In this document: positions 35,205-44,045 of the stretch, piece after piece
Layout: each line of letters starts with the position of its first letter
Position numbering within the stretch: position 1 is the stretch's first letter
From: an uncultured Chthonomonas sp.
GTDB taxonomy: Bacteria; Armatimonadota; Chthonomonadetes; Chthonomonadales; Chthonomonadaceae
Length of the DNA: 64,000 bases
Reading direction: 5' to 3'
NCBI GenBank assembly: GCA_903859705.1
Contig: CAIONQ010000144.1
Coordinates: 1 to 64,000 of the forward strand
Position numbers and translations under genes: made by a program
The notes under the pieces: generated by a model
Database searches by the model: none
What the model was told of the DNA's origin: nothing
What the model saw: the letters and a program-made list of their open reading frames with translations, nothing else

Positions 35205-35639
35205 CTACTTAACTTCCGGCGCATGTGTTTCTGGCTCGGGATGGCCGTGGTGGCACATAAAACAGGTAGCCTGCTTATCAACAGCCTTAAAGCTCTTGTT
35301 AAGCTTACCAGTCATCAGTATCATTTCCCTGGCCTGGTTTTTCACCTTGTTGGTATCTTTTTCGTAACCTGTACGTTTGCCATCCGGGCCAACCGTAGTA
35401 TCGTGGCAGAAGCTACACTTCACATTTAGCGCAGTGTTGTACTCATGCATTACAGGTATTAACTTATCTGCAGGCAAGTCTTTTAGGACTTTGATATTCT
35501 TGAACTTCTTACCAGAGAGCTCAACGGATTTCGCCGGCTCCTGCGCATTACTGCTGTGTGCAACGCACACAGCCCCCAAAAGCCCCGCTGCCAGCGCTCC
35601 TAATACTGCAACTCGTACAGAGCGTACTTCCATTCCCAT
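35205..35639 (-). CDS. Diheme cytochrome related to photosynthetic reaction-centre cytochrome c subunit
   Basis: Predicted 144-residue exported protein. A signal peptide (RVAVLGALAAGLLGAVCVAH, cut before QEPA) is followed by FKNIKVLKDLPADKLIPVM, the first heme site VKCSFCHD, KNQAREMILMTGKLNKSF and the second heme site TCFMCHHGHPEPE. This is the pattern of the CytoC_RC family, much shorter than true four-heme reaction-centre subunits and common in non-phototrophs, where its role is unknown. GAGGAAGG lies upstream of the ATG at 35639 (35633 is an alternative). Single gene with its own terminator. A small periplasmic electron carrier is a reasonable inference. Confidence 0.8.
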   Translation of the reverse strand: MGMEVRSVRVAVLGALAAGLLGAVCVAHSSNAQEPAKSVELSGKKFKNIKVLKDLPADKLIPVMHEYNTALNVKCSFCHDTTVGPDGKRTGYEKDTNKVKNQAREMILMTGKLNKSFKAVDKQATCFMCHHGHPEPETHAPEVK

Positions 35640-35735
35640 TGTGCACTTTCCTTCCTCAGTTATCCGGTTACAACTCCAAAGCAACTTGCTTTGTTGCTAA
35701 CAGGTTGCATATTACCCGCTACGGGCACAAATGGA

Positions 35736-38063
35736 CTACCGTGGAACTGCATGCACATCAATCTCCAACCTATCACCGGTAACCAACACCAGCGGCGCGG
35801 CAAATTCTATTACTAAAGTGCCATCCTGTGTTAGTTGCACGGATGCACCCAGAGTGTTTGGCCCCAGACTAACATGCGCCTCTACTGTACCTACCGGAAG
35901 TGGCATCCCTTTTGCATCGATCTTAAGTGGTGGGCCGGCCACACGTATTCTCTTAAGCACCAATTGGGGGTTTCCTGAAGGGCCAATACGCCTACTTAGG
36001 CTGCGAAGCGGGTTCACAATAATGGTTCTATCGATGCGAAGCGACGTAGTGCCACCGTGCGCATTTGGCCGATACTGAACAGTGCCTACAAATGTTGGCG
36101 CGAACAGAGGCGCGTTTAATGAGCGCATTGTTGGTGGAATGGGCGTTGTTAGTTGTAGCTCTGATTCTTGCAGATCCAGACCAAACCCCTCAATACCGAG
36201 CAGTTGATCCCAGACTCTTGCGGGTGCAATGTCTGCAGAGAGAGGTGCACTGGCCGCAACGGTTACAGGTTGTGCCGCAGGAAGTTTCCGACTGGCATCA
36301 ATTGTGTCTGCCGCTGTGTTGCACCGGCCAGAAAGTCTGCGCATACGAGCTGCAAGTTCAAGGCCAGCAATGGCACTGGCGGCGGGAGATCCTACGGACT
36401 TAAGCCATTCATAGCCGTGCTTTTCTCCGATATCTGCAAGCCTCGCCGCTGCCCGCAACGCCAGCGCAAATCTGTTTCGTAATGGCGATGGCATTATCTC
36501 TGCCCGATTTGGCTCTGAAAGCCACGGTTCCAGACAGCGCCCGATTAGCGGAAGAAAGTTTTTAAGATAAATCAAATTATCTGTTTGCTTAACCACCCTA
36601 TATGCGTTCAGTATGAGTTCAGAGAGGCCTTCAATCCGGTGCTGCTGATCTGGCTCGGTAAATGCCGGTTGCGAATTTGGCACCATATTCTCGGGCACAT
36701 CAAGCGGTTGCCCCGAGTTAGGTTCTGATGGTGTTTCGGGGACACGTGCGGCTCCCAATCGGGTCCACCAATCGTGCCTTTCCCAGGGGATTGCGCCAGA
36801 TTTTAACTGCTGGCTGGCGAGTTGCATTAGCTCCTGACTTGCCAACTGAGGATAAAACGAAAGTAGAAGTCCCAACATGTCAGAACGGGCATGCAAGTAC
36901 TCGCTATCCGGATAGTCCGAAGCGGCCGGAAGTGCCGTAAACCGGCCGTCACCAGTTAGCAAAGTAGAAGTAATCAGTGGAGCAGCCCCAGCTATGAGCT
37001 CCTGAGATACATCCGCTGGCAGATTGGAGTTAACAATACGTTTTTGCCACTCTTCTGTTAGAGTTAGCGTGCTAGCCCAGTTATCCAATAGCCACCTGGC
37101 AGTTTCTACAGCAGAGGTGGTTCGGCGCTCCCACAGGTGCCCATAATCCCGATCATCAATCGAGACAGAACCTGGCCCAGGTGCAACAAGAGGACCACTG
37201 TTCCAGGCTGCACAGAATGGCAGGTTTATGCTCTCCCGCGGCTTTAGGCTAACCTGTGCGGCTGTAACCGCAGCCACCCTGCCTGCGTTTTCAGCCCCAG
37301 CTACACCAACCACAACTCCATCGCGAGCAAAGCCGGACCACCAAGCTGGAAGCATAGTGGTGGCATCCCAGGTGGCGGTTGTTACCAGCGCCCGACCATT
37401 TTCTGGCCTCGCCAAAAGTGCTTGGTGAACCGCCCCTTTTGATTCCGACAGTTTTACACCAAAGAATCCCTGTTGAGCCGGAATAGCCTCTGCGAGTACA
37501 TTGGTTTTTCCCGGATTAGCGCTGGCGAACTCCCAGCTAAGCGCTGCCGAGGCAGATACCTGAACATTGGACTGGTTTTCGAACCGTACGATGCAGGCGG
37601 CGGCTGGGACACATGACTGGCTGATATCTCCCGGAATGAGGGGCGAAAACCAGCGAACTGTCACTCTAACTTTCATGGCATCCAGTGCCGCGGAATGCAC
37701 AACAAAAACTGCTTCGGGAAACTGTGGAGTAAAATCGAGAAAATCGGCAGTGTGCATCCTGTACTCGGAACGTGTTTGAACTGCAAGCGCCTCAGAACTG
37801 CTCCCAGAGTGTACAGAGATTGCTGCAAAGCTGCCTGGAGCTTCGGCAACAGGGTGTTGCCAGTTATTCTGCAGTACAAGGTTTTGCACCCTGCCATCGG
37901 ATGCAATACGAAAATAGCCGGCACCAATGCCACCGAGTGGCACCGAATAACGCGGCTGAGGCTGTGCAAATGAGGAGATCTTAGCAAAAGCCACTGGCAT
38001 AATCGCCAGCACTACGGTTAGCCAGCGCTGCCAGTAACCGGTGCGAGATAGAGTACGGCCCAA
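35736..38063 (-). CDS. Exported GH116-like glucosylceramidase/beta-glucosidase family protein
   Basis: Predicted 775 residues. TTG at 38063 is chosen because GAGGAGG lies seven bases upstream and the start gives a signal peptide (LTVVLAIMPVAFAKISSFAQ). The opening YSVPLGGIGAGYFRIASDGR is the classic GH116 N-terminal motif; a large beta-sandwich (VTVRWFSPLIPGD) and an alpha/alpha-barrel-like helical part follow. Helices near YLKNFLPLIGRCLEPWLSEP and ARLADIGEKHGYEWLKSVGS fit the GH116 catalytic domain, but the usual catalytic Glu/Asp motifs are not seen and the region is short, so it may be inactive or divergent. The 5' end overlaps the upstream GNAT gene by 46 bases. Confidence 0.6.
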   Translation of the reverse strand: MGRTLSRTGYWQRWLTVVLAIMPVAFAKISSFAQPQPRYSVPLGGIGAGYFRIASDGRVQNLVLQNNWQHPVAEAPGSFAAISVHSGSSSEALAVQTRSEYRMHTADFLDFTPQFPEAVFVVHSAALDAMKVRVTVRWFSPLIPGDISQSCVPAAACIVRFENQSNVQVSASAALSWEFASANPGKTNVLAEAIPAQQGFFGVKLSESKGAVHQALLARPENGRALVTTATWDATTMLPAWWSGFARDGVVVGVAGAENAGRVAAVTAAQVSLKPRESINLPFCAAWNSGPLVAPGPGSVSIDDRDYGHLWERRTTSAVETARWLLDNWASTLTLTEEWQKRIVNSNLPADVSQELIAGAAPLITSTLLTGDGRFTALPAASDYPDSEYLHARSDMLGLLLSFYPQLASQELMQLASQQLKSGAIPWERHDWWTRLGAARVPETPSEPNSGQPLDVPENMVPNSQPAFTEPDQQHRIEGLSELILNAYRVVKQTDNLIYLKNFLPLIGRCLEPWLSEPNRAEIMPSPLRNRFALALRAAARLADIGEKHGYEWLKSVGSPAASAIAGLELAARMRRLSGRCNTAADTIDASRKLPAAQPVTVAASAPLSADIAPARVWDQLLGIEGFGLDLQESELQLTTPIPPTMRSLNAPLFAPTFVGTVQYRPNAHGGTTSLRIDRTIIVNPLRSLSRRIGPSGNPQLVLKRIRVAGPPLKIDAKGMPLPVGTVEAHVSLGPNTLGASVQLTQDGTLVIEFAAPLVLVTGDRLEIDVHAVPR

Positions 38064-38881
38064 CGTCCAACCTCCTCAAAACCAAGCCTACGATATACCC
38101 TGCCAGCAACCGGGTTTTCGTAAAACAGCACAGGAACTTTGTTCTGTGCCTGAAGGTGCAAACTTAACAGCGAAACAATAGCCGCTGCGTATCCCCTACC
38201 ACGCACTATAGGCAGGGTAAATACTCCACCAATGAGCCCTGCATCCGGTCCATCCGGACTGAGCATACCGGCAGAGACGATGCGCGCTGCTCGTTTACCC
38301 AGCGCTTGCTCCTCGACTACCGCAACGGTGGTAGTTGCCAACTTTTCTGCAACATTAGCCCTACTACGGTACATTGAGCCTGCATCCGCATACATTGCAG
38401 ATAGCAACTCAATATCTTGTGGTACCGCCAGCCTTGCAATCGTTAGCAGTTCTGCCGGGCAATCTGGGCGGCCTGTGAGCCGCATATAGAAACTATCTTC
38501 CCACGCGACCGAGCGATAGTTACGCACTCCCGCCTGGATACCACTGACCACATCCGCCGTACCACGTACCCCGGCAATGTGTGTCTCTCCGTCTATTAGA
38601 CGTACAAACGCCGCAGAACATCGCCCATCCACGTCGGCTGCAATTATTGTGTTATTCAGGCGGAACAACAGTCCACACATTTCGTCGGTAGTGCTAGAAA
38701 ATGCGCCCCAGGCATGAAGGGATGGACTGTCTAAACCATAATGATCGATATTGAGGCGCGGAGTGAGAAACCGCTGTGGGTCTGTTTTGCACAACCCAGT
38801 TATCAGGTGGCGGTCCTCCGGATGCAGTTGCCGGAGAACAACATTAGAATTACTTTCTGAGTGAAACGGAATGTCTGACAT
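38018..38881 (-). CDS. GNAT family N-acetyltransferase
   Basis: Predicted 287 residues with an N-terminal half lacking clear signatures and a C-terminal GNAT domain: GGVFTLPIVRGRGYAAAIVS (acetyl-CoA loop RGRGYA) and YENPVAGRVYRRLGFEEV. It resembles FR47-type acetyltransferases with a diverged first half. Substrate unknown. It overlaps the GH116-like gene downstream by 46 bases, so the two are transcribed together. GGAG is present but 14 bases from the ATG at 38881, a weak start. Confidence 0.82.
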   Translation of the reverse strand: MSDIPFHSESNSNVVLRQLHPEDRHLITGLCKTDPQRFLTPRLNIDHYGLDSPSLHAWGAFSSTTDEMCGLLFRLNNTIIAADVDGRCSAAFVRLIDGETHIAGVRGTADVVSGIQAGVRNYRSVAWEDSFYMRLTGRPDCPAELLTIARLAVPQDIELLSAMYADAGSMYRSRANVAEKLATTTVAVVEEQALGKRAARIVSAGMLSPDGPDAGLIGGVFTLPIVRGRGYAAAIVSLLSLHLQAQNKVPVLFYENPVAGRVYRRLGFEEVGRWAVLYLAPVTGSAG

Positions 38882-38923
38882 CGCGTACCGGGATTTACTC
38901 CTGTGGGCAGAAACTCCTGCCCA

Positions 38924-40867
38924 TTATTGAACTGGTATTAGATTAACCTGTTTAAGATTGATGGGTTTCCATTCGGCCGGATTGGCTGAGCGGATGCTTA
39001 GAATAAACTCCCCGGCTTGTTCAACTGTGAGTATACCGCCCGTAACCTCTTGATATTTGGCCCAATCGCCTGTGTTAACAGATTTGAAAGTAACTTTTGA
39101 GCCACCCAGGGAGGCAACAATTGCAGTATCCGTACTGAATGATGCCAGGTTGAGGCTCACCTGGTACTTGCCCGGTGACGGTATTCTGACTCGCCACTCC
39201 GCGTAGTCAACTCCTTTATCCCAGAAACCAATATTGCTATTGCCATCACGGGATTCTGTACGGATCTGCGTGCCATGAAGCTCCGCGGTATCGGCCAAAA
39301 GTTGGAATTTCCCAGCAACATCTGCGCTGGCGACTGGCACTACAACTGGCACCGGAGCCGGCTGCAGCGAGGAACCTTGAATTCTGAGGCCACAGGTATA
39401 CCGGGATACCGGGGATACCGGCAGAGTCACTTCAAGGCCGGCCTCAGTTTGCTTCCATGTAACAGGTAGTTTACTTCCCAAGAGCGAAACACTCTTTATG
39501 CTGTTACCATTTTTGCCAGCAGGTTTTGCAAGGCTACGGATTAGGAGACGACCATCGGCTGGCCAGCCAAGCGCTACAGCGTAGAGGTTGCCGCCGCGGG
39601 TTGTGAAGCGAATATCTTTTGACGAGTAAGTGTAATCCTCGTTAAAGCTTCCGCCCTTTGCCCGAACAGTTCCCTCTCCGTACACCTTCCAGGGACGGCT
39701 GCCATAAATTGCCTCGCCATGCACAGCGTTCCATGTTGCGAGCTCTGTTAGCATGGTTTCCACTTCAGGATCTAGCGAGCCATCTGGCCGCTGCACCACA
39801 TTTAGCAGCAGGTTACCGTTCTTACTAACATTGTCTACCAGTGTGTGTATAACCCAATTTACTGGCCTGAACTTCCAATTACGGTTGTAGAACCAGTCTC
39901 CAATTGAGGTATCTGTTTGCCATGGATTGGGATCGATACCGCCCATTATGCCGCGCTCAAGATCTTCTACCCACCGGCCTTCAGAAGCCTGTTTACAATT
40001 GTAGACAACCTGCGGCCTGCCAGAGTGCACTGCCGCACTCTGATTGTAGTAGTGAGCAATCATGCTGCGGCCAACTTCATTGCTAAAGGGCACACCACTA
40101 TCGCTGTATAACAGATCAGGGTGGTAGTTATCTACCAATTCTCTAATTTCCTGGTACCACTGCTGCTGCCACTTGGGATTGTTGCTATTCCAGCCTGTAT
40201 CCCCTGGTTCTGCAGGAAAGTGGTACAGATCCTGGTATGCCGGGTTGGCACCATCATAAGGTACTCCAGCTTTCGGCCCGGTTTTATCAGCCCCATGGCT
40301 GCCCTGAAACCAGGTGAAGCTTGCGGCAAGATGCTCTGAAACACCGAACTTGAGGCCATATTTCCTTGCCGCCTTCTGCCAGTCTCCAACCACATCTCGG
40401 TGAGGCCCCATCTCAACCGCATTCCATTTATGGAGCTGAGATTTCCACAGAAAGAAGTTGTCATGATGTGTTCCCATGCTTACGAAGTATCTGGCACCGG
40501 CCTTTTTGTAGAGCTGCATCAACCTATCAGGATCCCACTTTTCAGCTTTCCAAAGTGGAATTATGTCCTTATAGCCAAACACCGAGGGATGGCCATAATT
40601 GGCAACGTGGTAGTTGTAGTGGCCACTGCCCTGTTCGTACATTCCTCGTGCATACCAGTCGCCATCCATCGGTACAGATTGCGGCCCCCAGTGTGCCCAG
40701 ATGCCGAATTTAGCGTCTCTAAACCAGTCTGGAGCCCGATACTGCTTGAGGCTATCCATTGTGGGTTCATAGCGCCCCTCTGCTATGGGTGGCTGCAACT
40801 GTGCACGCGATGCCGTTGCGATACCTGAAAGGGCCACTACGCCAATTGTTGCCAGAATACGGTTCAT
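38924..40867 (-). CDS. Exported alpha-L-fucosidase, GH29
   Basis: Predicted 647 residues. A signal peptide (ATIGVVALSGIATASRAQ) precedes the GH29 barrel: WFRDAKFGIWAHWGPQSVP, ARYFVSMGTHHDNFFLWKS, PDLLYSDSG with the likely nucleophile Asp near residue 254, and GNLLLNVVQRPDGSLD. A C-terminal beta domain and an extra carbohydrate-binding-like module (DWAKYQEVTGGILTVEQAGE) follow. The enzyme releases L-fucose from glycans outside the cytoplasm. The ATG at 40867 has AGAGGTG seven bases upstream; ATG 40873 is too close to it. Fits the cluster of exported glycosidases here. Confidence 0.92.
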   Translation of the reverse strand: MNRILATIGVVALSGIATASRAQLQPPIAEGRYEPTMDSLKQYRAPDWFRDAKFGIWAHWGPQSVPMDGDWYARGMYEQGSGHYNYHVANYGHPSVFGYKDIIPLWKAEKWDPDRLMQLYKKAGARYFVSMGTHHDNFFLWKSQLHKWNAVEMGPHRDVVGDWQKAARKYGLKFGVSEHLAASFTWFQGSHGADKTGPKAGVPYDGANPAYQDLYHFPAEPGDTGWNSNNPKWQQQWYQEIRELVDNYHPDLLYSDSGVPFSNEVGRSMIAHYYNQSAAVHSGRPQVVYNCKQASEGRWVEDLERGIMGGIDPNPWQTDTSIGDWFYNRNWKFRPVNWVIHTLVDNVSKNGNLLLNVVQRPDGSLDPEVETMLTELATWNAVHGEAIYGSRPWKVYGEGTVRAKGGSFNEDYTYSSKDIRFTTRGGNLYAVALGWPADGRLLIRSLAKPAGKNGNSIKSVSLLGSKLPVTWKQTEAGLEVTLPVSPVSRYTCGLRIQGSSLQPAPVPVVVPVASADVAGKFQLLADTAELHGTQIRTESRDGNSNIGFWDKGVDYAEWRVRIPSPGKYQVSLNLASFSTDTAIVASLGGSKVTFKSVNTGDWAKYQEVTGGILTVEQAGEFILSIRSANPAEWKPINLKQVNLIPVQ

Positions 40868-41101
40868 TTTCATCACCTCTAACCGGGCAAAAATCATGAT
40901 TCCTAGCTACTTAACTCCAATGGAGCATGGAAAACATGTTGACCCATTAGTGTTTGCTATGTGCACTTTCACCGTTAATAGGCCATCGCCCTGCTAATCG
41001 GCTTCCCTGCCTCGATTTGAATTGACAAACGGTAGCCGATGTGCTTTACTGCATCGATGCGGCACCAGGCGTACTTGCCCCCATTTCTGGAGAGAGTTGC
41101 G

Positions 41102-41926
41102 TTGAAAAACGGCCAGGATCCGGCTCTGACAGTTGTTGGAGAAACCGTTCAAATCCATATACGTGGATCGAAGGTAGCGGAAGCGAGCCGCACGGGTAGT
41201 TATGCTTCGCCTCATGGCATAGCTACTCTACTCGCCCCGTGGTGCAGGCTAACGGGAGTTCAGGACGATGGTACACCGGCAATATCTGTGTTTAATGGTA
41301 AGCTGTGGCCACAATTCTCGATGGCTGAATCAGACTTCGTGGCCCGCAGGGGCTCACTATCGGTAGGTTTTCGACATGGAACGGTTTGGAAGGATGAAGC
41401 CGGGTCGCAATCGCTCATAACATCTTTAACGCTGCGCGCAACGGCTGGGCCAAGCGAAGGCGCTGTATTAGACCTTACGGCGCGAATTGCGAATGTATCG
41501 CCTACCACAGTGTTCCTTGCTTCCAATGTTCCTATGCTAAGAGTAGTGTTTGCCCGGGCTCTAACAATGCAGGGCGGTGGCATGGTTAGAACTTGCGCTT
41601 TGAGCGGACAAACTACTGAGGCAGAAACACCGTTGCCGGCTCGCACTCCCATACTTAGCGCCACGGGTGTGATTGAAACAGGCACTACCGGGTTAACTAT
41701 TCTGGATCACCCGATAAATCCTGGGTACCCGGTGCACTGGCAAAACTGCAGAACCGGGGACTCGGCAATTATGTGCGCCACATGGGCCAGCGATGCAGAA
41801 CTGGGCATACTGCCAATGGATACATTAGTATTACAGGTACGTATTCAAACGTACTGCGGGTATGTGGATGATGGCTGGCTGCACGCACGCGCCGCCGATT
41901 TTGCACACACGGGTGTGCGTAACTAA
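41102..41926 (+). CDS. DUF6807 (PmoA-like) family protein, unknown function
   Basis: Predicted 274 residues; start TTG at 41102 chosen for GGAGAGAG six bases upstream, though an ATG at 41039 is possible. No signal peptide. Visible segments are a beta-rich body (LSVGFRHGTVWKDEAG) and GLTILDHPINPGYPVHW, which resembles the conserved DHP.NP..P motif of DUF6807/PmoA-like proteins found near sugar-catabolism genes. The family's function is not established. The ABC ATPase gene follows after 28 bases, so they may be cotranscribed. Confidence 0.5.
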   Translation: MKNGQDPALTVVGETVQIHIRGSKVAEASRTGSYASPHGIATLLAPWCRLTGVQDDGTPAISVFNGKLWPQFSMAESDFVARRGSLSVGFRHGTVWKDEAGSQSLITSLTLRATAGPSEGAVLDLTARIANVSPTTVFLASNVPMLRVVFARALTMQGGGMVRTCALSGQTTEAETPLPARTPILSATGVIETGTTGLTILDHPINPGYPVHWQNCRTGDSAIMCATWASDAELGILPMDTLVLQVRIQTYCGYVDDGWLHARAADFAHTGVRN

Positions 41927-41954
41927 TCGAGATGTTTGAGCACCAGGAGGAAAT

Positions 41955-42938
41955 GTGTCTGCGCCACTGTTGAAAGTTACCAACCTTCAGACCGAGTTTA
42001 AAACCCCTGGAGGTATTGTGCGCGCCGTGCGCGGACTCTCGTTTCAGGTTGAACGAGGCGAAACCGTTGGCATTGTAGGCGAATCCGGCTCAGGAAAGAG
42101 CGTAACAGCGCTTTCGTTAATGGGCCTGATACCAGATCCGCCCGGTAAAGTTAGCGGAGGCTCAATACAACTGGATGGCCAGGAGCTTGTGGGCCTACCT
42201 CAAAAAGAGCTTAACTCCCTGCGTGGCAGCAAGATTGCCATGGTATTTCAGGACCCCTTTTCTTCGCTCAACCCCACCATGACACTTGGAGAACAGGTGG
42301 CAGAGCCAATTAGGCTGCACACAGGAGTCTCACGCGCCGAGGCCAAAGACAGAGCCATTCAGTTGTTTCAGGCTGTACGTATTCCAGAGCCAGAAACAAG
42401 ATATCGACAGTACCCTCATCAAGTATCTGGAGGGCAGCGGCAGCGAGTGATGATTGCCATCGCCTTTGCATGTAATCCTCAGCTGTTGATAGCCGATGAG
42501 CCCACCACGGCATTGGATGTTACCGTTCAGGCTCAGGTGCTAACCCTGATGCATGAAATGCAACAGAAGAATAATTGTGGAGTACTCATAATCACACATG
42601 ATTTTGGAGTGGTTGCCGAAATCTGCAACAGGGTGCTGGTTATGTATGCTGGAGCGGTAGTAGAAAGTGGCCCCGTTCGGGAGATATTCCACAATGCGCA
42701 GCACCCCTATACTCGTGGCCTGCTGGAATCGTTGCCAAGAGTAGAAGCAGAGCGCACTCGACGCCTGCCGAGCATCCCCGGCCAGCCGCCGGACCTTTCA
42801 AGGCTCGGTGTGGGCTGCCCCTTTATGCCTCGATGCAAGAACGCCATGCCCGGTGTTTGCGATGCTTCAGAGCCGCCGGTAACCGCTGTAAACGAAAACC
42901 ATACCGTACGTTGCTACCTTCATAAGCCTGCAGAATAA
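41955..42938 (+). CDS. Oligopeptide/dipeptide ABC transporter ATP-binding protein (OppD-like)
   Basis: Predicted 327-residue ATPase. Walker A GESGSGKS, Q-loop VFQDPFSSLNPTM, signature VSGGQRQRVMIAIA, Walker B LLIADEPTTALDVT, H-loop ITHDFGVV, and the OppD/DppD C-terminal extension with Cys residues (VGCPFMPRCKNAMPGVC). It would power peptide uptake through membrane permeases that are not in this window. GTG start with AGGAGGAAAT upstream. It is followed after 20 bases by a dipeptide epimerase, so peptide import and processing may be coupled. Confidence 0.92.
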   Translation: MSAPLLKVTNLQTEFKTPGGIVRAVRGLSFQVERGETVGIVGESGSGKSVTALSLMGLIPDPPGKVSGGSIQLDGQELVGLPQKELNSLRGSKIAMVFQDPFSSLNPTMTLGEQVAEPIRLHTGVSRAEAKDRAIQLFQAVRIPEPETRYRQYPHQVSGGQRQRVMIAIAFACNPQLLIADEPTTALDVTVQAQVLTLMHEMQQKNNCGVLIITHDFGVVAEICNRVLVMYAGAVVESGPVREIFHNAQHPYTRGLLESLPRVEAERTRRLPSIPGQPPDLSRLGVGCPFMPRCKNAMPGVCDASEPPVTAVNENHTVRCYLHKPAE

Positions 42939-42958
42939 TTGTGTGAAATATTACGACT

Positions 42959-44032
42959 ATGAAACTGGTTACAGAACGATTTTCAGTTGCAAAACGGCAT
43001 GCTCTTACCATTAGCCGGGGCACCAGCACAGGCTCAGAGAACCTGCTTGTTACCATCGAGCATCAGGGTATTACTGGCTATGGCGAGATGGCACCAACAT
43101 CTGGAGGAGCCGTTGCCGAAACTGCAGAAATGGCAGCTTCAGCTCTAGAGCGGTGGCGGCCATCAATAGAGTGTGCCACTCCCTGGGAGTGGCAGCGCAT
43201 TAATGCAGAAATTTGCAAAATAGACTCTATGTACATATGCCCCGCCGCCCGTGCAGGCCTGAACATGGCTGTGTGGGATTGGATGGGGAAGGCCACCAGC
43301 CGGCCAGTGTACTGCCTACTGGGGCTGGATTTGGATAGGATTGTACATACATCCGTTACCGTGGGAATAAACCCGCCAGCAGTGGTGGAAGAGCGTGTGG
43401 CAGATATTCTGCTGCGTACTGGTGCACGCAGGCTAAAGGTGAAGCTCGGCAGCCCGGATGGGTTGGATACAGATAAGCGGATACTTGCGGCTGCTCTGAA
43501 TGCGGCTGAATGTGTGTATGAAGAGATTGGGTATAGGCCCGCCTTCCGGGTAGATGCCAATGGGGGGTGGGATGTGCCGGGTACTCTGGCTATGGCCGAT
43601 TGGCTGGCAGAGCGTGGTGTGGAGTATATTGAACAACCAATTGCCCGTGGCAAAGAGGCCTTATATTCCCAGCTAACAGGCAAGTGTGCCCTGCCGGTTT
43701 ACTCCGATGAAAGCATCTGCATCGCTGCGGATATTCCACCACTGGCACCCTACATTGCGGGCATAAACATTAAGCTGATGAAGTGTGGCGGCATCTCTGA
43801 GGCGCTGAACATGATTGGCACAGCACGGGCTCATGGCCTGCGCATAATGTATGGTTGTATGTCTGAAACGTCTCTATCCATCACCGCCGCGGCCCAGATC
43901 TCCCCACTTGCAGATGAACTGGATCTGGATAGCCACCTCAATCTCAACCCCGACCCATGGACAGGTGCGCAGTGGCAAGATGGCCGCGTAGTTCCAAACA
44001 ACACTCCTGGCCTTGGAGTGGCCCGCCGATAG
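42959..44032 (+). CDS. Enolase-superfamily dipeptide epimerase (L-Ala-D/L-Glu epimerase or DgcA-like)
   Basis: Predicted 357 residues. Catalytic pieces of the muconate-lactonising subgroup are in order: LKVKLGSPDG (KxK), FRVDANGGWD (metal Asp), EYIEQPI (metal Glu), VYSDESIC (metal Asp), INIKLMKCGGISEA (second Lys). The N-terminal capping domain has GITGYGEMAPTSGG. Family members epimerise Ala-Glu dipeptides from murein; the related DgcA acts in D-glutamate breakdown with a DUF1611 partner. Because a DUF1611 gene follows 13 bases downstream, the DgcA-type role is a real alternative. Confidence 0.85.
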   Translation: MKLVTERFSVAKRHALTISRGTSTGSENLLVTIEHQGITGYGEMAPTSGGAVAETAEMAASALERWRPSIECATPWEWQRINAEICKIDSMYICPAARAGLNMAVWDWMGKATSRPVYCLLGLDLDRIVHTSVTVGINPPAVVEERVADILLRTGARRLKVKLGSPDGLDTDKRILAAALNAAECVYEEIGYRPAFRVDANGGWDVPGTLAMADWLAERGVEYIEQPIARGKEALYSQLTGKCALPVYSDESICIAADIPPLAPYIAGINIKLMKCGGISEALNMIGTARAHGLRIMYGCMSETSLSITAAAQISPLADELDLDSHLNLNPDPWTGAQWQDGRVVPNNTPGLGVARR

Positions 44033-44045
44033 AGAGGATCGTTTG

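Noticed and set aside
42938-42960. TGTGAAATATT before the dipeptide epimerase as a Rex operator
   Set aside because: Only the left half fits; the right half (TTACGAC) does not match TTCACAA, and it lies in a 20-base gap within an operon.
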